This document shows, piece by piece, positions 6,146 through 15,807 of a stretch of DNA of 64,000 nt. Under the pieces are notes generated by a model. It saw only the letters and a list, made by a program, of their open reading frames with translations, was not told the origin of the DNA and searched no databases. Source of the stretch: RUG334 sp045599645 (GTDB lineage Bacteria; Muiribacteriota; Ozemobacteria; Ozemobacterales; Ozemobacteraceae); assembly GCA_045599645.1 (NCBI GenBank), contig JAZRWI010000115.1, positions 34,348 to 98,347 on the forward strand. The letters run 5' to 3'. The first letter of the stretch is position 1. Each line of letters opens with the position of its first letter. The position numbers and the translations under genes are program-made.

Positions 6146-7060
6146 TTATTTGAGAAGGATAAACGGACGGACCCCAAGAGCGTTCGAAGCGCTGGCGTAG
6201 TCGGCGGAACCGTGGGCGTAGACATACGCGAAATACGTGGAAGAGGCGACCGCACGGAGCCACCAGGAACCGCGGGCAGTTGCCCCGTTGAACCCTCTGC
6301 CGGTTTGAATCAATTCTGGATTAAGAGAGAAAAGCGGTAGTTGGCTTTTCCCTGCGCCGACGTCATAGAGAGAGCTTGAGCAAACCGTAGTTCCGTAAAC
6401 CATTGGTTCAGACAATAAATCTATCTTTCTGTCTGCCTGCCAGGCCCATGAAGTTGATGCGCCAGTGAGACCGGCGCCCGCCATTGAAGCTGTTGCAGCA
6501 GTCATGGCTGTGGCAAACAAATCTTTATGGTTTAGAATATGGGAAGAACCGAAAGCATTAACGACTGCTGTAGCATAAGCCGGAAGCGTAGCAGCATACA
6601 TTTCGGAACCGACGTATGCGCCGACAGTAGTATTTGAAGAATTCATTTTTGCTGTCGTTTTAAAGCAGTCTTCAGGAACTAGAACAACATGATGGGCAGT
6701 AATTTCGGTGTCGCCGCAGTGCAGGAAATGGTCGAGACCCGCAACAAGCCATCTTACGGTTTCGCTTCCGCCAATGCTGGAGTTCATGGCCATTTCGATG
6801 TAGTCACCTATGAAAATGTTGCGGAAAGTGCCGTTAGCAATATTAGCAGACATAGCCCCGCTGGTAAAATCAGCAGTAATGTTCTTCCCTCTGTATATAC
6901 CGTTATGAACACCTGCGCCATCGGGAACAAGAGCCCAGAACAGAGCACTTCTGGCGGCTGCTTTAAGCGTAGCACCGCCACTGACAATAGGTAGAACAAT
7001 GTCATTGTATATCTGCGCTTCAGTAGCTGCTGTCAGTTCCGATATTTTCTTTGCTGTCAT
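6146..7060 (-). CDS. DGR target: variable receptor-binding/tail adhesin
   Basis: The 304-residue protein starts with KISELTAAT and a PIVSGG segment, a common N-terminal attachment module of phage tail adhesins. The C-terminal 40 residues (SWWLRAVASS... GVRPFILL) follow the DUF6273/C-type-lectin-like pattern and contain the variable repeat. The eleven Asn codons of the template read S, Y, Y, Y, A, H, S, D, A, N and L here, so exposed binding residues are the ones varied. It is the first gene of the DGR cassette and follows the tail hub and a DUF3467-like gene. It probably forms the host-recognition tip. Confidence 0.88.
   Translation of the reverse strand: MTAKKISELTAATEAQIYNDIVLPIVSGGATLKAAARSALFWALVPDGAGVHNGIYRGKNITADFTSGAMSANIANGTFRNIFIGDYIEMAMNSSIGGSETVRWLVAGLDHFLHCGDTEITAHHVVLVPEDCFKTTAKMNSSNTTVGAYVGSEMYAATLPAYATAVVNAFGSSHILNHKDLFATAMTAATASMAGAGLTGASTSWAWQADRKIDLLSEPMVYGTTVCSSSLYDVGAGKSQLPLFSLNPELIQTGRGFNGATARGSWWLRAVASSTYFAYVYAHGSADYASASNALGVRPFILLK
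6164..6278 (-). repeat. DGR variable repeat (VR)
   Basis: This is the 3' end of the target gene, aligned without gaps to the template repeat 5426-5540. The left (coding-strand 3') end, GGGGTCCGTCCG, is GC-rich and identical in both copies, as expected for the initiation-of-mutagenic-homology site. Homology stops at the next base on that side and after 115 bp on the other. Confidence 0.93.
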
Positions 7061-7322
7061 TTATTTTTTCCTCCTTTTTCGGTATCATTGATCCAAGGGC
7101 TTTATATAACTGGACTACCATAACGGGCTGCAGAGCGAGCCTTGCTTTGGTAGTCATACAGACTTCTTCGGGTTTCTCTCTGCCGTCTGCTTCAGCTTTG
7201 AGCCGGGTTGCCGCGTAGTCTATCTGGGCAAAGTCGATGATGATTTCGGATTCATTCGGATAGATCCGAAAAGTATTAACATATTCAGATGATATGTTTG
7301 TGTTTGTTTCGCTGTATTTCAA
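7020..7322 (-). CDS. DUF3467-like phage protein
   Basis: The 100-residue protein has a YVNTFRIYPNESEIIIDF segment (about residues 14-31) and a later TKARLALQPVMVVQLYKAL helix (about 58-76). Both resemble the DUF3467 pattern, an N-terminal beta strand plus a C-terminal AKxLxxxL helix. Function of that family is unknown. It overlaps the DGR target gene by 41 bp and follows the tail hub gene after about 100 bp, so it is probably co-transcribed with the adhesin and could help its assembly. Confidence 0.5.
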   Translation of the reverse strand: MKYSETNTNISSEYVNTFRIYPNESEIIIDFAQIDYAATRLKAEADGREKPEEVCMTTKARLALQPVMVVQLYKALGSMIPKKEEKINDSKENIGTDSSY

Positions 7323-7426
7323 TTTTACGTCTCCTTTAGCTTGTTGTTATTCGAAAATCTGTGTTCAACAGATGTGAAAGAGTTATTTCTTCAGAAATTT
7401 TTCACGCAGAAGCTTCAGCATCGTTA

Positions 7427-10400
7427 TCACCCATTCGGGCATAATCTCGCCTCCAGCTCATCGACTTTGGCAGCCAGTTCCTGAATGGCACGAAGAGCTA
7501 TGCCGGCAGTATCGTGAAAACTAATAAGTTTGGAACTCCTACCATTAACATCAAAAGCCTCGTTGAAATCCTTGGCCATAGGTCCGATATGAGCGTTATC
7601 CAGGTCATCCTTGTAATTCCATTTCTTAATTCTTAAACTCCTTAGAATATCTAAAACATCAACATCTCTAATCCTGGTTTTCAAATTTTCATCCGAAGAA
7701 CCCTGACAGGTTCCCCTCGAACTGGTCACCGTTCCCGATGCAGAAATATTACCGTTAGTGTCAATGCTGACATATTTGTTGCTGGTTTTACAGAAAATGT
7801 TAAATCCATAAACATTATTGAATGTTATTACCGAACCAGTATTCCCACTCAAAGAAAATTCAACAGATTGACTATTTGTGCCGGACTGATGGAAACCAGT
7901 CGGAGACATATAGCAGTCTAAATTGCCGTTTTGGAATGAATAACCGTTTGCTCCTAATTGTAGGTTTTTGATGTTATTGGAATCTGTCGCGTCATACCAA
8001 GCTAAACCTGTCTGATATGTTGCAGTAATGCTTCTTTTCGTGACGTTAGACACGATTTCCGTTGTGAACAAACCCTGCGTTGACATTGCCGAGCTTTCTG
8101 TGGTGGTAGAGTTTTTGAGACTGCACATAAAGCTTCCGTCCATAGAAGCAGTGAAAGCCCAGCCGTTCGTATAATTGTATGTGACCAGAGGCCCAGCCAA
8201 AGTATATTTTGTATCTATAGCAGAAAACCTCATTGAAGCGTCACCGCTAGAATTGTGCAATCTAATAACTGCCTCACTGAGGCCCAAAGAAGCACTTTCG
8301 TAGTCTAGGAAACCATTTACAAGGGAAAAACCGCCTATTTTTCCGCTAGTAGCTTCTATACGGCCCGCGAACGAACCACTTGCGGCGATAAGTTCACCGC
8401 TGAATGTTCCAGTTGCGGCTTTAAGTTTTCCTGAAATTTCAAGCTCATTAGAGATTTCGTTCCAGGTTATATAATGGCGACCAGTGACGCTTCTATCTGA
8501 GTTGCCAAAGAAAAATCCATATCTGTCGTCGGTAATACCATTAACTCCATTGAGATTCCCTATTCTTGCCAGCAGATTAGTTCCAGCCCATGGCCTGCCA
8601 TTGTGATTATACAGGTCTATTGAGGGATTGTTCCCGTTCAGATTGATTCCGCCGTTGCCGGCTCTGCGATAGTTTACTACACACATCCCGGATTCTAAGT
8701 CTATAGCAGTGCCATATAGCATTACACAGCCAAGAGTGTTAGACGACTTAGACGCGACCCCAAGCCACAAATCCTGCACTGTCTCAGCATTCCTTATTCT
8801 TAAAATATCACCGCCATTGAATGTTGAAGCATCATCTACGGTGATATTATAATACACGCTAATATCAGACTGTTCTGAAATAATAACATCGCCGTTTTCG
8901 GTTGCGAGGTCTAAACAGTCTTCAGTGAGAATAGTCTGGTAATTCTGTGTAGTCTTCACAGATTCCTGGACTTCTGCAGCGCTAAGAATCATCAGACTAC
9001 CACCGACAGATGAAACAGTATCCTTGACAAAATTAACAGAGGTCATTGTGCCTCGGATTTTGGCGTCCTGGAATTCTGCTTTCCCGTTGCTGTCTATTTG
9101 CCAACCTTTGTGTCCAGAGACAAAATCCATAGTTCTGATAGTGCCATCAGAAACAAGTTCTATATTATGGCCATACAATCTGTCTTCATCGATGTTCCAG
9201 CCGGCGATGGTAGAACCGCCGTTTGAATTCAAGTCGATATATCTATTGCCATTATACCAGCCTTCAATACCCGAGGAATCTATTTTAATGCCGTTGACAT
9301 CTGCTCCGACGCCTCTTGCTGTTTCCATTAAATTAGAAATAACCCAGTCGGCTTCAACTTCGTGAGCTTGAATTTTAGAGCAGTTCGCAACAGCCTGGTT
9401 TGAATAGCCTGAACGGTTCCCCCACTTGTCAACTGCGATAGCCGAATAATAGAAATTCGTAAAGTAATCTGCCGCTTCAATATCAACATAGGTTGCTGAA
9501 CCGCTGATTGCTGCTATATAGCCTATTTTTGAGCCAGGGTTTCCTCGAATATTAGAGCGCCATATTTCGAAGCCTGCAAGATCAGCAGGAGGATTGGCTA
9601 ATGTCACAGTAATTCTTATAGTCTTCAGGTAAGTCGCTGCTGTGCAAGATGGTTCGGACGGTGCATCAGAATCGCCTGCCGTTCTGATCTGACTCGAAAC
9701 ATAATCAGAATGACCTGTTGCTGTAACCATTCTTACTCTAACAGAATAAACCGTAGCAGGTTTCAGGGAAACTATTCTAAAAGCACCGTTTTCAATTAAT
9801 GATAATTCGGTCCAATTTGTAGGAGATGCGCCTTCTCCATATTGAACGGCAGCAAATAGCCAGCCACCATTCGGAACTGTAAACGTGCCGGTAATGTAGA
9901 CATTGGCAGTTCCGTCGCTCATTATTTCGCAGTCTGTGCTTAGATTCAGATTCGTAGGTGTTCCAGGAATAACCGAGGAAGAAATCTGTTTTTCCTTAGA
10001 CCAGTCAACGTTTGTGTGGGAACCTGAAACAGAGAAAACAGACGGGTCGAATCTTACGGCTGTTATTTCGCTTTTAACGTCACTGGTGTTTATTGATGTA
10101 ATCTGGAAATTGCCGCTTATCCCTAAGTCAGTCCTGTCTATCGTTATTATGTCACCGGCAAAAAGGTCTGTTGTTAAATCGTCTGTAGTGAAATCAACAG
10201 CTTCCGCAGAGCTCAGACTTCTTTTACATGTATATTCCAGAACAGCCAATGCAGTGGCAGCATCGCTCAACAAATAAGATTCACCGACAAATTTCTGTTC
10301 ACCAATCTGGGCAATCGAATCAGCATCTTCATATTGCGCAGACTGCATGAAGAGTCCTGTTATCGGATTATAGCCATAACTCAGAATTCCTTTATTATAG

Positions 10401-11467
10401 ACCGTGTTGGAATAGCTATCCTTGCCATATTTATTTAAAATTATTTTGTTGGCATTAAATATTTTTTTCGATGCTGCGCCTGCATAGTCGATAAATAGCT
10501 TTCTTTTGCCGTTTGCGTTAATCGAAAAGGTTCCGTGAATAGCCTGGCATATCTGGTCTATCCAGGACTGGGCGGATTGTCTCAACCACATTATACCGTC
10601 GAGTTTCAGATTCATCGTATCGACTTTAATAATGGCACTGTTAAAGCTTTCCGTGTCTATGTCTGATTCGCTGATGCCACAGCCCCAGCCACCAATACCA
10701 GAAGAAGGGGTTTTTAAAAACCAATAAAGAAATCTGGCGCCATTTCGACATTCTTCTTCTGTATGGTTGCCAAGCTTCAAACCTACCAGTTCGACATTAA
10801 TTTCTGCGTAAGTATCATCATCGTTTTTCCTGTAAGCTTCGGCAATTTTTACATAAGCAAAACCAGGATGCAAAGTCTGGTTTGCTTTACCTGTATATGC
10901 CTGATAAGCTGAAGCAGGCAATTCTTCTCCGCCGTTATACACCTTAAGAATACTTCTGATTTCACCAACGCAAATTAAATAAATGCCTTCCGTTTTATCA
11001 ATAAGAATAGTAGGCAATAGTAGAGGTTTACTAACAGAACCACCAATAGCCAGTGGAATAGTCATCGTGGTAGACGATTGATGAAAGTTTTCGTCAATCG
11101 TATAGACCTGTCTTACTTCATCAGGAAGCTGAAGTTCTAATTCCGGTGCACCCTTTTCAGAAGCAGTAACATATAAATTTCCATCTGCGTCAAAATTAAA
11201 GAAAGTTATCTTGCCAAGCCAGGACAAACCATTATCCTGAGTAAGCAGGAGACTTGCTCCCCAGAAATTTTTGCTTCTGGGAATATAATTATCGCCATTA
11301 AAAATAGTTATATTCTGTGTTGTCGGGGCATTGCCAGATTCGGACATTCTGCTAAGCAGTGATAATTCTTCTCTGAGTTTTCCCAGATAAAGTCCGTCCT
11401 GAGTATCTATAGTTCTCGAAGCGAATCTATAAACAGTATTATCGTAAAGGGTAATTTTGACTAACAT
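7427..11467 (-). CDS. Tail tip/central hub protein with fibronectin-like region and S74 self-cleaving chaperone domain
   Basis: The 1346-residue protein is the largest of the tail module. The first 480 residues resemble tail-hub proteins of siphophages. Residues about 500-700 look like two fibronectin type III repeats (RVRMVTATGHSDYV, then GFEIWRSN with AVDKWGNRSGYS). The middle is fibre-like. The C-terminus has the peptidase S74 signature SDENLKTRI (about 1240-1250) followed by KKWNYKD and a coiled coil. S74 domains assemble trimers and then cut themselves off. It follows the distal-tail gene, and the DGR adhesin lies downstream. It probably builds the tail tip and central fibre. Confidence 0.8.
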   Translation of the reverse strand: MLVKITLYDNTVYRFASRTIDTQDGLYLGKLREELSLLSRMSESGNAPTTQNITIFNGDNYIPRSKNFWGASLLLTQDNGLSWLGKITFFNFDADGNLYVTASEKGAPELELQLPDEVRQVYTIDENFHQSSTTMTIPLAIGGSVSKPLLLPTILIDKTEGIYLICVGEIRSILKVYNGGEELPASAYQAYTGKANQTLHPGFAYVKIAEAYRKNDDDTYAEINVELVGLKLGNHTEEECRNGARFLYWFLKTPSSGIGGWGCGISESDIDTESFNSAIIKVDTMNLKLDGIMWLRQSAQSWIDQICQAIHGTFSINANGKRKLFIDYAGAASKKIFNANKIILNKYGKDSYSNTVYNKGILSYGYNPITGLFMQSAQYEDADSIAQIGEQKFVGESYLLSDAATALAVLEYTCKRSLSSAEAVDFTTDDLTTDLFAGDIITIDRTDLGISGNFQITSINTSDVKSEITAVRFDPSVFSVSGSHTNVDWSKEKQISSSVIPGTPTNLNLSTDCEIMSDGTANVYITGTFTVPNGGWLFAAVQYGEGASPTNWTELSLIENGAFRIVSLKPATVYSVRVRMVTATGHSDYVSSQIRTAGDSDAPSEPSCTAATYLKTIRITVTLANPPADLAGFEIWRSNIRGNPGSKIGYIAAISGSATYVDIEAADYFTNFYYSAIAVDKWGNRSGYSNQAVANCSKIQAHEVEADWVISNLMETARGVGADVNGIKIDSSGIEGWYNGNRYIDLNSNGGSTIAGWNIDEDRLYGHNIELVSDGTIRTMDFVSGHKGWQIDSNGKAEFQDAKIRGTMTSVNFVKDTVSSVGGSLMILSAAEVQESVKTTQNYQTILTEDCLDLATENGDVIISEQSDISVYYNITVDDASTFNGGDILRIRNAETVQDLWLGVASKSSNTLGCVMLYGTAIDLESGMCVVNYRRAGNGGINLNGNNPSIDLYNHNGRPWAGTNLLARIGNLNGVNGITDDRYGFFFGNSDRSVTGRHYITWNEISNELEISGKLKAATGTFSGELIAASGSFAGRIEATSGKIGGFSLVNGFLDYESASLGLSEAVIRLHNSSGDASMRFSAIDTKYTLAGPLVTYNYTNGWAFTASMDGSFMCSLKNSTTTESSAMSTQGLFTTEIVSNVTKRSITATYQTGLAWYDATDSNNIKNLQLGANGYSFQNGNLDCYMSPTGFHQSGTNSQSVEFSLSGNTGSVITFNNVYGFNIFCKTSNKYVSIDTNGNISASGTVTSSRGTCQGSSDENLKTRIRDVDVLDILRSLRIKKWNYKDDLDNAHIGPMAKDFNEAFDVNGRSSKLISFHDTAGIALRAIQELAAKVDELEARLCPNG

Positions 11468-11475
11468 TTCACACC

Positions 11476-12171
11476 TCAGATGATTTCAGCAAATTCCAGA
11501 TTGAGCGAGCAATCTAGTGGATTCCTCGTCTGTTTGCGTCGCTGTTGAGCCATTCCAATAATGTAAGCGTCAGCTACATCGTCAAGATCTGTGCTTATGA
11601 CAGCATTGATAAAATTCAGCGGCAATGCGTCCAGATAAGCTTTACTGCCGTTTAAGGCTGCAGAAAAAGTGTGCCTGCTCTGACCTTTTTTCTTTTCTCT
11701 GTAAGCACCGCCGTCACTTTCGAAGGTTACTACCTTATCCTGGATAGCACTGGACCATTCAGAAACAATGATTTCTGAAACGGGGCCGATAATAATATTA
11801 CCCAGAGTCGGAGCAGAACCGCTCACAAGACTTGAACACACTATTCTTACATAACGATAACTTGAAGATGTTATAGCAGAAAAAGCTTTATATATTCCGA
11901 GATCATCTTTTTTCAGAGTCAGAGTTCTGGTAATGCCGCCAGTAAAACTAGTGTTATTAGCGCAGGTTATTACAGCCGATGTAAAATTAGCATTATTGAG
12001 AAAGATGGCACCGATAACCTTCGCAGAACCCAGGTCTATGACTAATGTTTCAGAAGATGTCAGGCCTTTCCATATCTCGTTAGTATCCAAAGTTTTAAGA
12101 TTATTCAAAGAATAACCGGTAGCAGCATTGCCCGTAATATTGTAATCATAAAAATCTGTTAATAATTTCAT
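11476..12171 (-). CDS. Distal tail protein-like
   Basis: The 231-residue protein lies directly between tape measure and tail hub, where siphophages encode the distal tail (Dit-like) protein. It has a beta-rich body with a discoidin-like pattern: LVIDLGSAKVIGAIFLNN near residues 44-61 and YRYVRIVC near 103-110. The C-terminal RNPLDCSLNLEF segment is also beta. It would join tail tube to tip complex. Family assignment rests on position and size. Confidence 0.6.
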   Translation of the reverse strand: MKLLTDFYDYNITGNAATGYSLNNLKTLDTNEIWKGLTSSETLVIDLGSAKVIGAIFLNNANFTSAVITCANNTSFTGGITRTLTLKKDDLGIYKAFSAITSSSYRYVRIVCSSLVSGSAPTLGNIIIGPVSEIIVSEWSSAIQDKVVTFESDGGAYREKKKGQSRHTFSAALNGSKAYLDALPLNFINAVISTDLDDVADAYIIGMAQQRRKQTRNPLDCSLNLEFAEII

Positions 12172-12180
12172 ATTCGCCTC

Positions 12181-15100
12181 TTATGCTATTTTCCCGAATT
12201 TCGCTTTACTCTGGGCAGCAGAAAGCATGGCCTGCAAAGCTGCCAGCGCTTCAGGGTTATCGCCATACTGCTGAATCATTTCTTTGAGAGCACCAACCTG
12301 ATCAGCACCCTCAAGAATGTAGACATTGTTGCCTGTTCTGGCTATTTCGCCGGTAAAACCCAATAATGCTTCCATCTGTTCCTGACGTCTTAGATTTGCA
12401 GCAGCCTCTTCTTTTTTTATCTGTTCTTCTTTGGCCTGCTCTGCAGACAGCATTTCTAATTTAGCGCTGTAATATTGATTCTGTGCGTCTTGATACATCT
12501 GCAAAGCAGCAGATTGTTGCTCGAAAGTCTGCGTTGCGTCAAGATATATCTGTTCTTGTTCTTTCATGACTAGTTCTGCGGCTGTTCGACTTCTTTCAAG
12601 CATTTCAATATATTGTTTCTCATATTCGGCGCTGTCAGTATACTGTAACGCCGCTAATTCATACTGATTAGAACCGGCCATCTTAATTAGTTCAAACATC
12701 TGCCTTGTGGCGTTTCTATCGTCCAGCTGATTAGAGGCATTTTCAATATAACTATATGCACTGTATGGGTCGCTTATAATCGCGTCAAAGTCGTATTGGC
12801 CGTATATCGGCGTGGTTCTTCTATAACCAAGAGCCCCCGACAGAAGCCTACGGTTGGTCTCTTTATAGCCTGCAACATATTGCACGGTGCCGCCATAAAT
12901 GGTGTCGTCAAGATAAGGGAATAGGTTAAGGAAGTTGGTATCTGCTCTAGTTTTTCTGCTAGCTGTTTCTGAACCATATTCTCGCAATGCTTCATAATAT
13001 GCTTTTTTGAGATCTTGGATATTGTCAGACAGGTCGATAGAGAATTTTTCACCGCTGGACCAACTGTCGCTATAAGTGTCGTTCATATATCCAACTCTGT
13101 CCATTGTGTCAGCCAAAGCGTTCATCTGTTCAGTTAATACTTGATAGTTGTAACCTTGTGCACTAAGCAAATCTAATTCTTTTTCTTTTTTGACGTTGTA
13201 GTCCTTAATGACATCTACAGCGTTTTCCATTGCCGCTATCAGGTCATATGTTCTCTGTGGCGTCGTGTCCGTATAGTTTTTGCCGCCGACAAGGCCACGC
13301 AGACCGCCAGCACGCTTTGACTTATAACTAACAACAAGATTCCCGCTAGCAGCATAGCGCGAATCATATAGGTTATTGAGCATATCATCAGTCATAAAAG
13401 GATTGAGCATTGCAGCATAGGTCTGCAATATGGCATTGGAACCGCGTTCTTTGGTTTCAGCATTTGATTTTTTGGTTTCTTCTTTGCCATGGTCGCCGAA
13501 CCATTTTTCCCAGTTGTTGGCAATAGCACTGACAGCGATGGAGCCGACAAAGCCTGTCAACGCCCCTGTTGCTATTCCGCCGCCGCTGAAAAGACTGCTG
13601 AGAATATTAGACCCGTAACTCTGAGCCTTCTGTGAAGCGATAGAGCCGATAGCAGAACGCATCACATCGGCGAAATTAGAGCCGTTGACACCACTGATAA
13701 TGACCTCTGTTAATTGGTTGGCGATTGCTCCGAAGCTTTTCTTGGCTGTTTCTTTTGGGTCTACCTTAGTTCCATTGATGTTACCGAATATGTCGACACT
13801 ATTGAGGCCTGTAGACATGACAGCCGACATTATTCCCGTGGCCTTTTCACCAAAAGTCCTGGAGTTAAAAGCATTGGTTGCATCAAGAATCCTGTTGGTG
13901 CCACCGCCAAGGAAACTGTTACCCAAATCATCGGTTAGAGCCCCAAGAGTGTCGCTTAATTCGTCATTAAGGTTTTTAATTCGGTCTGTAGCCTTACCGA
14001 AAGCAACGCCCATACCACCAGCCTGAGCAGTAATCCTGACAAGTAAATCGTATGCTTCTGCTTCTGTTTTGGGCATTTTAGGCAGAATCGTGTCGGCAAG
14101 GTTGGCAAAGGATTCCAATGCTTTCCTGGTATTGTCACTGATCTGTTTGGTCTTTTCGGAGCCATCCGCAGCAAATTCATTAGCCTCTTTTATTTTAAAA
14201 TTTATCTGCTCGCGTATAGAAGCTTCTCTTTCTAGTGCTTCTGTTTTCTTTTTCTGAAGATTTATCAATTCTGCTTCTTTATCTTTTATTTGCTGATCCA
14301 ATTCCGCTTCTTTTTGCTTATTTCTGTATATATTATTTTCATAAGAAGCAAGTCTTGTTGTGTCTGCACTCCTTCTATTGGTATCAGGGTCATTGCTTTT
14401 ATACGATGCGTCAGATAATTTTAGCTTTTCGTATTTTAGTGCTGCCAGCTCTTCTTTGGTCTTATTTTCGAAATATGTAATACTTTTTGATGTAAGCAGA
14501 TTGTAGTTAATATCTGGCTTATCTTTGAATATTTCGTTAAAACCCAGTATAACATCTTCGATTTTATTTATAATTACGGTTAATCCTTCTGCAACACTGG
14601 ACAAAGCAGGTAACAGCAAGGTTCCCGTTGATGTTTTGAGATTTTTTATTGAAGTTTCGAATCTTGCAAAAGAATCTGAAGAATCCGTTAATTCTCCCCC
14701 CATGGCTTTAATTTCTCTTTTGCCCTGCCCCAAAACCTCTTCCAGAATCTTAGACTGCTTTGCTGCCTTAGTCATGCCTTTGGTGGTTTTATCGAATCCT
14801 TCTGGCAGTTTTACGCCTAATTCTTCCAGAGCTTCTTTAGAACCTTTGTTTATGGCATCAACTAGTTTATTGAAGGTTTCAGTTCCTTCTTTGCCAAAAA
14901 TTTTAGCTTTTTGATTCGCAATTTGCATTAACTCGGCCAGCTTGGCAGAATCAGTCGTTACACCCTTTGCCATCGCTTTGCTGGCAGATTGCATAATTCG
15001 CAAATCGTCTATAATGCCACCTGATGCGGTCTTTAATTTTTGTAATAAATCATTAGATGAAATTCCGACGGAATCAGCATATCTATTAAAGGCGTTTTGA

Positions 15101-15360
15101 ACTGATTCAAAAGCTGATATTTCTTTTCCGAAATCCATTGCCGATTTTAAGGTGCTACCAGCAATACTGATGGCTTGAACATACTGATTAAATTTAAAGG
15201 CGGAAGAAGTCCATGCAGAAGAGGATTCTTCTATGCGCTTTTTGCTGTCCGAAACAGATTTATTCAACTCACCCATTGATTTGGAGAGTTTTTCTATTTC
15301 GGAAGTTGCATTTTTTACATCAGCAGCAATAGCTATATTAGCATTCTTAAAATTGCTCAT
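12181..15360 (-). CDS. Tail tape measure protein
   Basis: The 1059-residue protein is the longest helical product in the tail block. It opens with heptad-rich sequence, has a central glycine/alanine-rich hydrophobic region (about 560-620, including ALTGFVGSIAVSAIANNW) and long coiled coils after 880. Tape measure proteins set tail length and help DNA entry. It follows the frameshifted assembly-chaperone genes, interrupted only by a small plus-strand gene, and precedes the distal tail gene. Length scales with tail length in siphophages. Confidence 0.85.
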   Translation of the reverse strand: MSNFKNANIAIAADVKNATSEIEKLSKSMGELNKSVSDSKKRIEESSSAWTSSAFKFNQYVQAISIAGSTLKSAMDFGKEISAFESVQNAFNRYADSVGISSNDLLQKLKTASGGIIDDLRIMQSASKAMAKGVTTDSAKLAELMQIANQKAKIFGKEGTETFNKLVDAINKGSKEALEELGVKLPEGFDKTTKGMTKAAKQSKILEEVLGQGKREIKAMGGELTDSSDSFARFETSIKNLKTSTGTLLLPALSSVAEGLTVIINKIEDVILGFNEIFKDKPDINYNLLTSKSITYFENKTKEELAALKYEKLKLSDASYKSNDPDTNRRSADTTRLASYENNIYRNKQKEAELDQQIKDKEAELINLQKKKTEALEREASIREQINFKIKEANEFAADGSEKTKQISDNTRKALESFANLADTILPKMPKTEAEAYDLLVRITAQAGGMGVAFGKATDRIKNLNDELSDTLGALTDDLGNSFLGGGTNRILDATNAFNSRTFGEKATGIMSAVMSTGLNSVDIFGNINGTKVDPKETAKKSFGAIANQLTEVIISGVNGSNFADVMRSAIGSIASQKAQSYGSNILSSLFSGGGIATGALTGFVGSIAVSAIANNWEKWFGDHGKEETKKSNAETKERGSNAILQTYAAMLNPFMTDDMLNNLYDSRYAASGNLVVSYKSKRAGGLRGLVGGKNYTDTTPQRTYDLIAAMENAVDVIKDYNVKKEKELDLLSAQGYNYQVLTEQMNALADTMDRVGYMNDTYSDSWSSGEKFSIDLSDNIQDLKKAYYEALREYGSETASRKTRADTNFLNLFPYLDDTIYGGTVQYVAGYKETNRRLLSGALGYRRTTPIYGQYDFDAIISDPYSAYSYIENASNQLDDRNATRQMFELIKMAGSNQYELAALQYTDSAEYEKQYIEMLERSRTAAELVMKEQEQIYLDATQTFEQQSAALQMYQDAQNQYYSAKLEMLSAEQAKEEQIKKEEAAANLRRQEQMEALLGFTGEIARTGNNVYILEGADQVGALKEMIQQYGDNPEALAALQAMLSAAQSKAKFGKIA

Positions 15361-15367
15361 GACTAAT

Positions 15368-15396
15368 TTGCCTTTCTAACCATTTTTGTTTATAAT
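15368..15396 (+). promoter_or_regulatory. Sigma-70-like promoter of the plus-strand membrane gene
   Basis: TTGCCT (15368-15373) and a perfect TATAAT (15391-15396) are spaced exactly 17 bp. They point into the plus-strand gene at 15415, against the direction of the tail operon. Confidence 0.75.
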
Positions 15397-15414
15397 TTAC
15401 TCAGAGGTGATCAA

Positions 15415-15807
15415 ATGAACCAAGACCCGAAAGTAGATATGGAAGCTGTCACTATTTATGCAATACTCAGTTTTATAGGTATCGTGTATATACTGAATCA
15501 GAACCTGGAAGCGACAACTTCAATAAAGTTTACTGTCTATGCAATAGGCGGTGTTATTTCCCTCGTATTTTTAAAATCGTTTATCGGATTCCTCGTTTCG
15601 ATTTGGTCTTTTAACAAAAATATAGTTCTGGGGCTTATTTTTGCTTTAGGAATAATTATTATTTCAACAATAATAATTGGCACCCGCTATAGCATTGGAT
15701 TATTTTATCTACTCCTGATTGGTCTATTGATTTTTTACGCTTTGTATATGCTTATAAGAATTTTCTGCGGTTTGGATAAATTCATAAAGCATATAGCTAA
15801 TCACTAA
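15415..15807 (+). CDS. Prophage moron: small four-helix membrane protein
   Basis: The 130-residue product is almost entirely hydrophobic, with about four membrane helices (near residues 10-28, 38-62, 69-89 and 93-113) and short basic loops. It has its own promoter and an AGAGGTG site 4-5 nt before the ATG. It runs against the tail operon, between the assembly chaperone and tape measure genes. That independent expression in a lysogen is the definition of a moron, so superinfection exclusion or altered envelope are plausible roles. No family recognised. Its end overlaps the chaperone frame by 11 bp. Confidence 0.65.
   Translation: MNQDPKVDMEAVTIYAILSFIGIVYILNQNLEATTSIKFTVYAIGGVISLVFLKSFIGFLVSIWSFNKNIVLGLIFALGIIIISTIIIGTRYSIGLFYLLLIGLLIFYALYMLIRIFCGLDKFIKHIANH

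Noticed and set aside
6102..6263. Upstream in-frame extension of the Avd-like gene (54 residues)
   Set aside because: It is the antiphase reading of the variable repeat and target gene end; ATG 6101 starts the helical protein.
11933..14914. Several plus-strand open frames of 60-130 codons in the tail genes
   Set aside because: They lie over long, well-supported minus-strand genes and lack ribosome sites.
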